Assembly (NCBI RefSeq): GCF_008704535.1
Contig: NZ_CP023701.1
Location: 4,156,501-4,220,500 of the forward strand
DNA: 64,000 nucleotides
Direction of reading: 5' to 3'
From: Streptomyces subrutilus
GTDB lineage: Bacteria > Actinomycetota > Actinomycetes > Streptomycetales > Streptomycetaceae
The notes below the pieces were generated by a model. That model ran no database searches, was not told the origin of the DNA, and saw only the letters and a program-made list of their open reading frames with translations. The position numbers and the translations under genes are program-made. Below, in pieces: positions 50,912 through 59,405 of this stretch (the first letter of the stretch is position 1; each line of letters opens with the position of its first letter).

Positions 50912-51089
50912 TCCTGCCGGACGGGTGGGCGGGCGGGTGGGTGGTGCCGGTCCGGCGTGGGCGCCTCGGGCCGGGGTGGGCGGTTCAGCGGGGGTGCGGG
51001 GTGGTGGCTTCGGCGGCCCTGCCGGGTGCCTCCGGCGGGGGTGGTGCGCGGCGGTGGCTTCGGGTGGGGTGGTACCCCTCCGGGGGCTC

Positions 51090-51440
51090 TCCTCGGCTGG
51101 CGGACCTGTGCCGTACCGGTACGCGGGTCGGCGCTTCGTCCGCTTCGCCTGCGGGGAGCCCCCGCAGGGTCCCCACCCCACGGCCCCGTACCCGGCAGAA
51201 CCGGGGCCGCTCGTACATGACCTGGGCGTGACCTCGTCCGTGAGCCGGGCCTGGTGGTTGGTTCGGGGTCTACCCCCCCCGCGGTTGTTCATGGGGCCTT
51301 GAAGTGGGGGTGAGGGGCCGGGCCCGGCGGGGGTGTGGGGACGGTGGGGGGGGGGTGTCCCCGCAGGCGAAGCGGACGAAGCGCCGGGGTGCATGCCGGT
51401 TCCGCTCAGGTCCGCAAGCCGAGGAGACACCCCCCGGCGG
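51090..51440. repeat. Long imperfect inverted repeat with 27-bp perfect core
   Basis: GGCGCTTCGTCCGCTTCGCC (core at 51130-51156) is matched in reverse by 51359-51385 without error over 27 bases. Outside the core, similarity continues for about 45 bases (left 51090-51129, right 51386-51430), e.g. CAGGTCCGCCAGCCGAGGAG versus CAGGTCCGCAAGCCGAGGAG in the same relative place. The 200 bases between are G/C-biased without a gene. It looks like two divergent copies of one element in opposite orientation. Confidence 0.75.
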
Positions 51441-51460
51441 CCCCGTGCCCCCGCCCCTTA

Positions 51461-51547
51461 CCGGCCCCGCCCGGGCACACGCACCCCGGCCCCGCCCGGG
51501 CACACGCACGGCCGGCCCCGCCCGGGCACACGTACGGCCGGCCCCGG
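51461..51547 (+). repeat. Tandem repeat, three 25-26-nt units plus partial
   Basis: The unit CCGGCCCCGCCCGGGCACAC followed by G(C/T)AC starts at 51461, 51486 and 51512; a partial fourth unit begins at 51538. It lies just past the stop of the DUF7878-like gene on the minus strand and may be coupled with its termination. Confidence 0.75.
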
Positions 51548-51571
51548 ACCGGTCACCACCGGTCGTAGGGG

Positions 51572-52075
51572 TCAGGCCGGGACTCGGGGGTAGCGGGATT
51601 GGAGGGTCCAGATGGCCGGGTTGTCGGCGAGGCCCTCGTGCATGTCGATCAGGTCCGCGATGAGGTCGTGCAGGAAGTCGCGGGCCTCGCGGCGCAGCAG
51701 CCGGTGGCTGAAGGTCAGCGGGGCTTCCTCGGGCGGCATCCAGTCGGCCTCGACGTCGACCCAGCCGAAGCGGCGCTCGAAGAGCATCCGGTCCGTGGAT
51801 TCGGTGAAGTCGAGCTCGGCCTGCTGCCGGTGGGCCGAGCGGTTGCCGCGGGGGTCCTGGTCGATCCGTTCGAGGATGTCGCACAGCGCCCAGGCGAAGT
51901 CCAGTACGGGCACCCATCCCCAGGCTGTGGACACTTCCCGGTCCGCGCGGGTGTCGGCGAGGTAGACGTCCCCGCAGAACAGGTCGTGGCGCAGGGTGTG
52001 GACGTCCGCCGAGCGGTAGTCGGTCTGCGGGGGGTCCGGGAAGCGCCGGGAGAGGGAGTAGCCGATGTCGAGCAC
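51572..52075 (-). CDS. Conserved hypothetical protein (167 aa)
   Basis: 167 residues from GTG, with no clear Shine-Dalgarno; the start is approximate. Acidic, alpha/beta, with motifs LRHDLFCGDVYLADTRADRE, VPVLDFAWALCDILERID and a C-terminal helical part (RLLRREARDFLHDLIADLID). Similar proteins occur in many Streptomyces, sometimes as predicted immunity-type proteins; I cannot name a function. It precedes senR on the same strand by 35 bases in reverse, i.e. senR is upstream. Confidence 0.65.
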   Translation of the reverse strand: MLDIGYSLSRRFPDPPQTDYRSADVHTLRHDLFCGDVYLADTRADREVSTAWGWVPVLDFAWALCDILERIDQDPRGNRSAHRQQAELDFTESTDRMLFERRFGWVDVEADWMPPEEAPLTFSHRLLRREARDFLHDLIADLIDMHEGLADNPAIWTLQSRYPRVPA

Positions 52076-52110
52076 GTACCCGATGGTGTCACGGGTCGGG
52101 GGCCGTCCGG

Positions 52111-52731
52111 TCAGGGGAGGAGGCGTTGCTCCTTGGCCACCGCGACCGCGCCGGCCCGGGTGTCGACGCCGAGCTTGTCGTAGATGCGGCCCAGGTGGGT
52201 CTTGACCGTGGCCTCGCTGATGAACAGGGCCCGGGCGATGTCGCGGTTGCCGAGGCCGCGGGCCAGCTGGCCCAGGATGTCCAGCTCCCGGTCGGTGAGG
52301 GTGGGGCGCGTTCCGCGCATGTGGGCCATCACACGGCTGGCCACCGGTGCGGAGAGGGTGGTGCGGCCCTGGGCGGCCGAGTGGATCGCGGCGAACAGCT
52401 CCTCGGGGCGTTCCGCCTTGAGGAGGTAGCCGGTCGCGCCGGCGCCGATGGCACGGGTGATGTCCGCGTCGGTGTCGTACGTGGTGAGGACCAGGACGTG
52501 CGGGGGTTCGGGCAGGGCCGTGATGCGGCGGGTGGCTTCGACGCCGTCGATGCCCTCGCCCAGCTGGAGGTCCATGAGGACCACGTCGGGCCGGAGCTTG
52601 GCGGTCAGGGCGACCGCCTCCTCGCCGCTGCCCGCCTCGCCGACGACCTCGATGTCGGGCTCGCTGCCGAGGAGGGCCAGCAGGCCGGCGCGGACCACGA
52701 CGTGGTCGTCGCAGAGAAGGATCGTCGTCAT
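52111..52731 (-). CDS. senR: NarL/LuxR response regulator, SenR-like
   Basis: 206 residues. Receiver with phospho-acceptor Asp54 in VVLMDLQLGEG and Lys in YLLKAERPEEL; LuxR-type helix-turn-helix at about 140-200 (LTDRELDILGQLARGLGNRD, ATVKTHLGRIYDKLGVDTR). It overlaps the kinase gene by four bases. The order hbpS divergent from senS-senR matches the system in which haem-binding HbpS modulates SenS, and SenR controls anti-oxidative genes. Confidence 0.85.
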   Translation of the reverse strand: MTTILLCDDHVVVRAGLLALLGSEPDIEVVGEAGSGEEAVALTAKLRPDVVLMDLQLGEGIDGVEATRRITALPEPPHVLVLTTYDTDADITRAIGAGATGYLLKAERPEELFAAIHSAAQGRTTLSAPVASRVMAHMRGTRPTLTDRELDILGQLARGLGNRDIARALFISEATVKTHLGRIYDKLGVDTRAGAVAVAKEQRLLP

Positions 52732-54014
52732 CCGGTGGGCTCCAGGGGGACGGCCGCGGAGAGGACGGTGCCTTCGCCGGGCGTGGATTCGAGGGTCAGG
52801 GTGCCGCCGAGCTGGCGTACGCGGGCGCGCATCGCCGGGAGGCCGTGGCCGCGTGCGGGGGCGCTGGTGCGGGGGTCGGCGGTGCCGGTGCCGGTGGCCG
52901 TACTGGTGGCGGTGGCGGGTTCGGGGAAGCCGTGGCCGTCGTCGGCGACGTCCAGGACGACCTGGTCGCCGAGGAAGCTGAGGGTGAGGGCGGCGGTCCG
53001 GGCTCCGGAGTGTTCGCGGACGTTGGCCAGCGCTCCCTGCGCGATGCGCAGCAGGGCCGACTGGACGCGGTCGGGCAGTGGGACCGGGGCGCCTTCGAGG
53101 TGGAAGCGGACCGTGACGTCCGGGCCGGCGTCCAGGGCGCGCAGGGCGTCGGCGAGGCCGGCGCCGCCGGCGAGTTCGGCCGGGGCCAGGTCGTGGACGA
53201 GGCGGCGGGCCTCGGCGAGGCCGCGTGCGGCGATGCCGGTGGCGGTACGGACGTGCGCGCGGGCGGTGGCGGGGTCGGTGTCCCAGGTGCGGTCGGCGGC
53301 CTGGAGCAGCATCCGCTGGCTGGAGAGGTTCTGGGCGAGGGTGTCGTGGATCTCCATGGACAGCCGCTGCCGTTCGGCGAGGGTGCCTTCGCGGCGTTCG
53401 GTGGCGGCCAGTTCGCGGCGGGTACGGATGAGGTCGTCGATCAGCGCGCGCTGTGCCTGGGCCTGGCGTTCGGTGTGGACGAAGACGGCGGTGGCGAGGG
53501 CGGCGACGGCGGGCGGGGCGAGGAGCAGGTTGGGGTCGAAGGCGGTGGCGAGCTGGAGCTGGGCGGTGACGACGAAGACGGTGAGGAGGGCGACGAGGAC
53601 GACGGCGGCGCGCGGGGGCAGGATCCGCAGGGCGGTGTAGAAGAGCGGTACGGCGCACCAGGCGAAGCTGGGCGCGAGCACGACCAGGACCACCCAGGTG
53701 GCGACGACCAGGCCGAGCCAGAGCAGGCGGCCGGGGGAGGGGGCCGGGGGCGCCGTGGGCGCCGGTGCCTCGGGGGCGGGGTGGGCCGTGGCGGGGCGGC
53801 GGGGCCCGGGGGGCGGGGTGACGCCCACGGCGGGGCCGAGGACGTACAGCAGGGCCAGGGTGATGCTGAGGGCGATGATCCACGGGGTGCGGGGTTCGCC
53901 GGGGTGGCGGAGGAGGAACCGGGCCAGGGACGCGCCGAGGAGCAGGAAGAACGCCGCGTGCGTGACGGTGGCCAGGGTGCGGGTGTCCGGTCTCCGCGGT
54001 GGGGGGTGGCTCAC
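52728..54014 (-). CDS. senS: Sensor histidine kinase, SenS-like
   Basis: 428 residues from GTG, chosen because AGGAG lies seven bases upstream. Five or six membrane helices occupy about 12-180, with a Pro-rich loop at 65-95. HisKA_3 dimerisation domain with phospho-acceptor His223 (RLSMEIHDTLAQNL), and a HATPase with DDGHGFPEP and GHGLPAMRAR. SenS autophosphorylation is modulated by secreted HbpS under redox stress in S. reticuli; extending that to this strain is inference from gene order and HbpS similarity. Confidence 0.85.
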   Translation of the reverse strand: MSHPPPRRPDTRTLATVTHAAFFLLLGASLARFLLRHPGEPRTPWIIALSITLALLYVLGPAVGVTPPPGPRRPATAHPAPEAPAPTAPPAPSPGRLLWLGLVVATWVVLVVLAPSFAWCAVPLFYTALRILPPRAAVVLVALLTVFVVTAQLQLATAFDPNLLLAPPAVAALATAVFVHTERQAQAQRALIDDLIRTRRELAATERREGTLAERQRLSMEIHDTLAQNLSSQRMLLQAADRTWDTDPATARAHVRTATGIAARGLAEARRLVHDLAPAELAGGAGLADALRALDAGPDVTVRFHLEGAPVPLPDRVQSALLRIAQGALANVREHSGARTAALTLSFLGDQVVLDVADDGHGFPEPATATSTATGTGTADPRTSAPARGHGLPAMRARVRQLGGTLTLESTPGEGTVLSAAVPLEPTG

Positions 54015-54505
54015 GGGGTGCTCCTGGGGTGGATGGTGCGGCACTCCCATCCTGCCGGGTCGCTGCGCGGCGGGCGGGGCGTGAGGGCGCCGGTGCGGCG
54101 GCGTTCGCGGGGCGCTGCGCCCCGGTCCCGCGTCGGTGGGCTGGACGATGCGGGGCTGCGGCCGGGCGGGGTGGGGTGGGGTGGTCGGACGGGTGGGCGT
54201 TGGTGCGGTGGGGGTCGCGACCCCGTCCCGGGCCGTTCGCGGTGGGGGATTCGGTGGTGCGGGTTCGGTCGGGAGGGCGGGGGTTCGGGGACAGCCAACA
54301 AGGGGGTGGGGGGTGGCGCATCGGCCGATCGGTTGACGGCGGGGTCAACCGGTGCGGTCGGTGGCGGGAGCCGGTACGGGGACGGGGTGGCGGGCGGGGC
54401 GGGGCCAGGCTTGGAGCAGTGAAGGAGCCGGCCCGCTCAGCACCACCGCAGCGGGAGGCCCCGCCCGATGCCGCCCGCCCCGTGCCACCGTTCTCAGGAG
54501 CAGAG
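54015..54505. other. Divergent senS/hbpS regulatory region with GGTTGAC/GTCAACC palindrome
   Basis: 490 bases with no supported gene. At 54331-54350, GGTTGAC and GTCAACC form perfect 7-bp arms spaced by GGCGGG. The site lies about 155 bases before the hbpS start and is a candidate SenR or other operator. The rest is G-rich and strand-biased. Confidence 0.5.
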
Positions 54506-55057
54506 ATGAACACCCGTACCCGCGTCCTCACCGGTACCGCCCTCGCCGTCGTCCTCGGCGCCGGGACCTTCGGCGCCGTCACCGCCAGCGCCAGTGCCGC
54601 CCCGGCTGCCGCTCCGGCGGCCGCCGCGGCGAAGAAGGACCAGGACCGGAACTTCACCACCTCCACGCACCTCACGGTCGACGCCGCCACCCGTGCCGCC
54701 CGCGCCGCGCTGGAGGCGGCCGAGAAGGAGAACCAGAAGGTGACGGTCGCGGTCGTGGACCGCAACGGCAACACCATCGTGACCCTGCGCGGCGACGGCG
54801 CCGGCCCGCAGTCCTACGAGTCGGCGGAGCGCAAGGCCTTCACCGCCGTGTCCTGGAACGCCCCGACCTCGGTGCTCGCGGGCCGTCTCGCCCAGACTCC
54901 GAACCTGAAGGACATCCCCGGCACCCTGTTCCTCGCCGGCGGCACCCCGGTGCAGGCCAAGGGCGCCCCGGTCGCCGGCATCGGTGTGGCCGGCGCCCCC
55001 AGCGGCGACCTGGACGAGAAGTTCGCCAAGGCCGGCGCGGACGCGCTGGACAAGTAG
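54506..55057 (+). CDS. hbpS: Secreted haem-binding protein HbpS (GlcG/HbpS family)
   Basis: 183 residues with a signal peptide (about 1-32, TRTRVLTGTALAVVLGAG, cut after SASA). The mature domain is GlcG/HbpS-like: LTVDAATRAARAALEAAEKE, VAVVDRNGNTIVTLRGDGAG and GIGVAGAPSGDLDEKFAKAG. HbpS forms an extracellular octamer, binds haem and iron, and signals to SenS. TCAGGAGC precedes the ATG. Gene order beside senS-senR strongly supports the name. Confidence 0.9.
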   Translation: MNTRTRVLTGTALAVVLGAGTFGAVTASASAAPAAAPAAAAAKKDQDRNFTTSTHLTVDAATRAARAALEAAEKENQKVTVAVVDRNGNTIVTLRGDGAGPQSYESAERKAFTAVSWNAPTSVLAGRLAQTPNLKDIPGTLFLAGGTPVQAKGAPVAGIGVAGAPSGDLDEKFAKAGADALDK

Positions 55058-55113
55058 TACGGGGGATCCCGCGCGGCCCGGGAGCCGAGCGGCCTCCGCT
55101 TAGGATCGGGCGC

Positions 55114-56559
55114 GTGGATCCACGCGCCCTCACCCGCCTCGCCGCCCCCGCCGCTGCCGCCCTGCTCGCCCTCACCACGGCGTGTACGGGCAGCACCGTG
55201 CAGGGGCGGCCCGGTGCGTCCGGGCTGCGCGACCCGTACTTCCCGAAGGCGGGCAACGGCGGTTACGAGGTCGAGCACTACGCCCTGGACCTGGACTACG
55301 ACCCGGCCGGCGGCCGGCTGCGCGGCAAGGCCGTGATCACCGCCCGGGCCGAGCAGGGGCTCAGCTCGTTCAACCTCGACCTGAGCGGGCTGCGCGTCGA
55401 CAGCGTGCGGGTGCGGGGCGCGGGCGGAGACGGGGGCGCCGGCGCGTACGCGGGCGCCCGGTACAACCGCAGCGGCAACGAGCTGACGGTGCGCCCGGCC
55501 GAGGACCTGAAGAAGGGCGAGGTGTTCCGCACGGAGGTCGTGTACAGCGGCCGTCCGAAGCCGCTCACCGACCCCGACGGGTCCACGGAGGGCTGGATCA
55601 CCACGAAGGACGGCGCGGTCGGCGTCGGCGAGCCGGTCGGCTCCATGAGCTGGTTCCCCGGCAACCACCACCCGAGCGACAAGGCCGCGTACGACATCAC
55701 GCTGACCGTCCCGGACGGCTACGAGGCCGTGTCCAACGGCGAGCTGCGCTCCCGCACCCCGGCCGGCGGCGGCCGTACCGCCTTCGCCTGGCACAGCCCG
55801 GAGCCGATGGCGAGCTATCTGGCGACCGCCGTCGTCGGCAAGTACAAGGTGACGACGGGGCGCACGCCCGGCGGGGTCCCCCTCTACAGCGCGGTGGAGC
55901 CGGCCGCGGCGGAGCAGGGCGAGCGGGCCTTGGCGCGGCTGCCGGAGATGGTGGACTGGGCCGCCGGCCGCTTCGGCCCGTACCCCTTCGGGTCGGCGGG
56001 GGCGATCGTGCTGCCGTCCGGGACCCTGGAGTACGCGCTGGAGACGCAGACCAGGCCCGTCTTCCCCGGGGCGCCGGGCAGCGAGGAACTGCTCGTGCAC
56101 GAGCTCGCCCACCAGTGGTTCGGCGACTCGGTGTCGCCGAAGTCCTGGAAGGACATGTGGCTCAACGAGGGCTTCGCCACCTACGCGGAGTGGCTGTGGA
56201 CCGAGGAGCACGGCGGGCCGACGGCGCAGGAGGAGTTCCGGGCCTTCCTGGACGGTGACACCGCTGTCGACGAGCAGGCGGACTCCGACTGGGACGCCTT
56301 CCCGCCGGCCGATCCGCCCGGGCCGCAGGACATCTCGGGGAACCCGGTGTACTACCGCGGTGCGATGGTGCTGCACCGCGTACGGCAGGAGGTCGGGGAC
56401 GCGGCCTTCTTCGACCTGCTGCGCGGCTGGGCCGACGACCACCGGCACGGCAACGCGGCCACGGCCGACTTCACCGCGTACGCGCAGGAGCGGACGGGCC
56501 GCGACCTGAAGAAGGTGTGGGACGTCTGGCTGTACGGGGAGGACCGGCCGGGCGCGTAG
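55114..56559 (+). CDS. M1-family metallopeptidase lipoprotein
   Basis: 481 residues from GTG; TAGGAT ends 7 bases upstream. A signal peptide with lipobox-like LTTAC (Cys about 24) suggests lipid anchoring outside. The aminopeptidase N-like domain has the zinc motif VHELAHQWFGDS and the distal Glu in WLNEGFATYAEW; the exopeptidase GAMEN box is replaced by PSGTLEYA. Catalytic domain only, lacking the long C-terminal helical part of larger M1 enzymes. Peptide cleavage at the cell surface is likely. Confidence 0.88.
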   Translation: MDPRALTRLAAPAAAALLALTTACTGSTVQGRPGASGLRDPYFPKAGNGGYEVEHYALDLDYDPAGGRLRGKAVITARAEQGLSSFNLDLSGLRVDSVRVRGAGGDGGAGAYAGARYNRSGNELTVRPAEDLKKGEVFRTEVVYSGRPKPLTDPDGSTEGWITTKDGAVGVGEPVGSMSWFPGNHHPSDKAAYDITLTVPDGYEAVSNGELRSRTPAGGGRTAFAWHSPEPMASYLATAVVGKYKVTTGRTPGGVPLYSAVEPAAAEQGERALARLPEMVDWAAGRFGPYPFGSAGAIVLPSGTLEYALETQTRPVFPGAPGSEELLVHELAHQWFGDSVSPKSWKDMWLNEGFATYAEWLWTEEHGGPTAQEEFRAFLDGDTAVDEQADSDWDAFPPADPPGPQDISGNPVYYRGAMVLHRVRQEVGDAAFFDLLRGWADDHRHGNAATADFTAYAQERTGRDLKKVWDVWLYGEDRPGA

Positions 56560-56571
56560 GGGGACCCTGCG

Positions 56572-57096
56572 CTACGGGGCGGTGAGCGGTTTGCGCAGGA
56601 CCGTGCAGGCGCGGCCCCGGTCGAGGTTCGCGGCCCGGCGCAGCTCGGTGTAGCCCTGGGCGCGCCAGAAGGCGAGGGCCCGCGGGTTGTCGTCCAGCAC
56701 GGCCAGCCGCAGCCCGGTCCGGCCGGCGGCGCGGAAGTGCTCCTCGATCAGGGCGGCTACGGCGCGACCGTGGCCGCGCCGGTGCTGCGAGGCGTCGACG
56801 AGCAGCAGCCCGATCCACGGGTCCGGGTCGTCGGAGCCCGGGTCGGGGTGGTGGGCGAGGGTGGCGGCGAGGCCGACGAGCCGGCCGGCGGAACGGGCGA
56901 GGAAGACCTCGGAGCCGTCCCGGGAGAGTTCGTCGGCGAGGGAGGCCGCGACCTGTTCGACGGTGATGCGGGCGGGGTCGGGGAAGTCGCCGCTGAGTTC
57001 GAAGAAGGCCTGGTTCGAGGCGTGGAGCGCGGCGATCTCGGTGAGGACCGGACCGGGCAGGGCGCCGTCATGGGGGACGAACGGTTCGAGGATCAC
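56572..57096 (-). CDS. GNAT acetyltransferase
   Basis: 174 residues from GTG. TAACGT ends 7 bases before it (leaderless). The acetyl-CoA loop is VDASQHRRGHGRAVAALIEE and the C-terminal strand is NPRALAFWRAQGYTELRR. Substrate unknown. It converges on the M1 peptidase gene. Confidence 0.83.
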   Translation of the reverse strand: MILEPFVPHDGALPGPVLTEIAALHASNQAFFELSGDFPDPARITVEQVAASLADELSRDGSEVFLARSAGRLVGLAATLAHHPDPGSDDPDPWIGLLLVDASQHRRGHGRAVAALIEEHFRAAGRTGLRLAVLDDNPRALAFWRAQGYTELRRAANLDRGRACTVLRKPLTAP

Positions 57097-57111
57097 CCGC
57101 CGAACGTTAGT

Positions 57112-57222
57112 GAAGCCCCCTCCCCGGACGGCCGGGAGGGGGCTTCGACGGCGCCGGTGTCCGCCGCGCGGCGGACACCGGCGCCGTGCACGCGCCGGTC
57201 CCGCCGGGGCGGGACCGGCGCG
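57112..57222. repeat. Array of three perfect hairpins between terD and an acetyltransferase gene
   Basis: Hairpin 1: GAAGCCCCCTCCC (57112-57124) with 57134-57146. Hairpin 2: 17-bp arms 57149-57165 and 57170-57186. Hairpin 3: 15-bp arms 57191-57205 and 57208-57222. All are mismatch-free and only 2-4 bases apart. They lie downstream of terD (minus strand) and upstream of the acetyltransferase. At least one is a terD terminator; the stacking of three is unusual. Confidence 0.8.
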
Positions 57223-57297
57223 GGGCGCCGGATGCGGACGCCGACGCCGACGCCACCGGAGGGGGCGACGGGGCCGGGTCCGGCGCGGACGTCCGGA

Positions 57298-57873
57298 TCA
57301 GACGTTGACGCCGAAGTCCTGGGCGATGCCGGTGAGGCCCGAGGCGTAGCCCTGGCCGACCGCGCGGAACTTCCACTCGGTGCCGTTGCGGTAGAGCTCG
57401 CCGAAGACCATGGCGGTCTCGGTCGCCGCGTCCTCGGAGAGGTCGTAGCGCGCGATCTCGGAGCCGCCGGCCTGGTTCACGACGCGGATGTACGCGTTGC
57501 GGACCTGGCCGAAGTTCTGGCTGCGGGACTCGGCGTCGTAGATGGAGACCGGGAAGACGATCTTGTCGACGTCGGCCGGGAGGCCGGCGAGGTTGACGTT
57601 GATGGCCTCGTCGTCGCCCGCGCCCTCGCCGGTGCGGTTGTCACCGGTGTGGACGATGGTCTGGTCCGGGGTGGACTTGTTGTTGAAGAAGACGAAGTGG
57701 CCGTCGGAGACGACCTTGCCGGTCGCGTTGACGGCGATGGCGGAAGCGTCGAGGTCGAAGTCGACACCGGTGGTGGTGCGGGTGTCCCAGCCGAGGCCGA
57801 CCGTGACGGCAGCGAGGCCGGGGGCCTCCTTCGAGAGCGAGACGTTGCCGCCCTTGGACAGGCTGACAGCCAT
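57298..57873 (-). CDS. terD: TerD-family stress/tellurite-resistance protein
   Basis: 191 residues: MAVSLSKGGNVSLSKEAPGL, the calcium-binding GVDFDLDASAIAVN and GDDEAINVNLAGLP segments, and the terminal AVGQGYASGLTGIAQDFG. TerD proteins bind calcium through the acidic loops and occur in several copies in Streptomyces, linked to differentiation and membrane stress. AAAGGGA precedes the ATG. Single gene, no ter partners adjacent. Confidence 0.94.
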   Translation of the reverse strand: MAVSLSKGGNVSLSKEAPGLAAVTVGLGWDTRTTTGVDFDLDASAIAVNATGKVVSDGHFVFFNNKSTPDQTIVHTGDNRTGEGAGDDEAINVNLAGLPADVDKIVFPVSIYDAESRSQNFGQVRNAYIRVVNQAGGSEIARYDLSEDAATETAMVFGELYRNGTEWKFRAVGQGYASGLTGIAQDFGVNV

Positions 57874-58014
57874 GGGAATGTCCCTTTCCTCATCCAACAT
57901 GCACGTACAGGCGGTCAAAGTACCGCTGCCCCCTCTAACGCGAGGAGGGGCCTGCCGGGTTCCCGGGAGTGAAATGAGGGTGACGGCGCGGGCGCGGGCA
58001 CGGATCATGGGGGC

Positions 58015-58440
58015 ATGCCTGGTCCCTATGTCATCCGCGGTTCGGTCGTGCTCCCCGAGGCGGAGCTCGCCTGGCGCTTCTCGCGGTCCTCGGGGCCGGG
58101 CGGGCAGCACGTGAACACCTCCGACTCCCGCGCGGAGCTGCTCTTCGACCTGGGCGCGACGAAGGCGCTGCCCGAGGTGTGGAAGGAGCGGGCGCTGGAG
58201 CGGCTCGCTGCGCGGCTGGTCGACGGGGTGGTGACGGTCCGGGCCTCGGAGCACCGCTCGCAGCTGCGCAACCGCGAGATGGCGCTGGTCCGGCTGGCGT
58301 CGCTGCTGGCCGAGGCGACGGCGCCGCCGCCGAAGCAGCGCAGGGCGACGAAGATCCCGCGGGGGATCAACGAGCGCCGGCTGCGCGAGAAGAAGGCCAG
58401 GGCCGAGACCAAGCGCGGCCGCACCGGCCGCGACTGGTGA
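58015..58440 (+). CDS. arfB: Ribosome-rescue peptidyl-tRNA hydrolase ArfB (YaeJ)
   Basis: 141 residues. The catalytic GGQ is in SSGPGGQHVNTSDSR (about residues 25-39). The basic C-terminal tail (KKARAETKRGRTGRDW), after PKQRRATKIPRG, inserts into the empty mRNA channel of stalled ribosomes. It releases peptides from non-stop complexes. Its TGA stop codon is the first of a tandem series of near-identical TGA-containing repeats. Confidence 0.93.
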   Translation: MPGPYVIRGSVVLPEAELAWRFSRSSGPGGQHVNTSDSRAELLFDLGATKALPEVWKERALERLAARLVDGVVTVRASEHRSQLRNREMALVRLASLLAEATAPPPKQRRATKIPRGINERRLREKKARAETKRGRTGRDW

Positions 58441-58513
58441 CCCGCGCCGGCCGGTGATCCGCGCCGACCGGTGATCCGCGCGCCGAGCCGGTGATCCGCG
58501 CGGAGCGGTGACC
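58435..58513 (+). repeat. Tandem repeat CGGTGATCCGCGC starting at the arfB stop codon
   Basis: Five copies at about 17-20 base spacing: 58435 (TGGTGACCCGCGC), 58452, 58469, 58489 (three exact CGGTGATCCGCGC) and 58506 (CGGTGACC). The first includes the arfB stop codon TGA. Confidence 0.8.
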
Positions 58514-58534
58514 CCGCCGTCCGCCGGTGCGCCG

Positions 58535-59104
58535 CTACCGGCCCAGGTGCCGGTACTTGCCGCGGAAGTAGGTCAGGGGCGGGGAGTCGGGGGAGGGCAG
58601 GCCCGCGGTCAGGACGCGGCCCACGACCAGGGTGTGGTCGCCGGCCGCGACGCGGTTCTCCGTACGGCATTCGAGGGTGGCCAGCGCGCCGGTGAGCAGC
58701 GGGGCCCCGGAGGCCTCGCCGCGCACGTACGGGAGGTCGGCGAAGAGCAGCCGGTCGCTGATGCGGTTCTTCATGGCGAAGCGGCCGGCGATCTGGACCT
58801 GGTGGTCGGCGAGGACGGAGACGGCCCACAGCGGCTGCTCGGCCAGCAGGTCGTCCATCCGGGAACCCTCGCGCAGGCTGACGAGGACCAGGGGCGGATC
58901 GAGGGAGACGGACAGGAAGGCGGTGGCCGTCATGCCGACGTCCTCGCCGCGCGGGCCGTCGGCCGTCAGCGGGGTCTCGTGCGCGGTGATCAGGCACACG
59001 CCCGCCGCCAGCCGGGCCATGGCGGCCCGGAACTCGTCGTTGCTCACTCCCTCAGCATGCGGGGTCGGGTCGGGTGCGGTGGGTGCGGGGGTCTTCTGGG
59101 ACAC
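58535..59104 (-). CDS. Flavin reductase-like (FMN-binding split-barrel) protein
   Basis: 189 residues from GTG with TAGCGT ending 6 bases upstream. The flavin reductase fold is shown by FRAAMARLAAGVCLITAHE, GMTATAFLSVSLDPPLVLVS, FAMKNRISDRLLFADL and LVVGRVLTAGL. Such proteins supply FMNH2 or FADH2 to two-component monooxygenases; no monooxygenase is adjacent. The N-terminal 20 residues are Pro/Ala-rich. Confidence 0.88.
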   Translation of the reverse strand: MSQKTPAPTAPDPTPHAEGVSNDEFRAAMARLAAGVCLITAHETPLTADGPRGEDVGMTATAFLSVSLDPPLVLVSLREGSRMDDLLAEQPLWAVSVLADHQVQIAGRFAMKNRISDRLLFADLPYVRGEASGAPLLTGALATLECRTENRVAAGDHTLVVGRVLTAGLPSPDSPPLTYFRGKYRHLGR

Positions 59105-59264
59105 GTGGGAACGCTAATCCCGCGCCGTCCGGAGCACATCGGGCCGTGGCCCGAGTCGCGTCCCCGCCCCTCGCCCTAGGCCCCGGCGTATCGTTTGCTC
59201 CCGGGAATGCGGGGGAGCGCTCTCAGTCCCGGTCGGGCCGATCGCGCACCGATATTCATCTCAT

Positions 59265-59332
59265 GTGACTTGAGTCACAGACGGCAAGATTTGTTGACCC
59301 TGTGTACCGGCCGCACAGCTCACTGTGATTCA
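59265..59332 (+). promoter_or_regulatory. Palindromes upstream of cdgB
   Basis: GTGACT and AGTCAC (59265-59270, 59273-59278) form a perfect 6-bp inverted repeat with a TG centre. TCACTGTGATTCA at 59320-59332 matches 7 of 9 fixed positions of the BldD consensus TNACNCWGNGTNA. BldD regulation of c-di-GMP genes is established in Streptomyces; these sites are candidates only. Confidence 0.4.
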
Positions 59333-59405
59333 GTGGACGGGACACCGCAACGAAACGCCGATGACAAACATGGAGTTGCTGTCGAGGTCTCGGGGAGAGC
59401 GAGCA

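Noticed and set aside
50156..51430. Long Pro/Arg/His-rich open frame antisense to the pentapeptide gene
   Set aside because: Low-complexity shadow crossing repeats; no start signal.
59265..59278. GTGACTTGAGTCAC as a strong BldD box
   Set aside because: Its spacing between AC and GT is four bases, not the five of the BldD consensus; kept only as a general palindrome.
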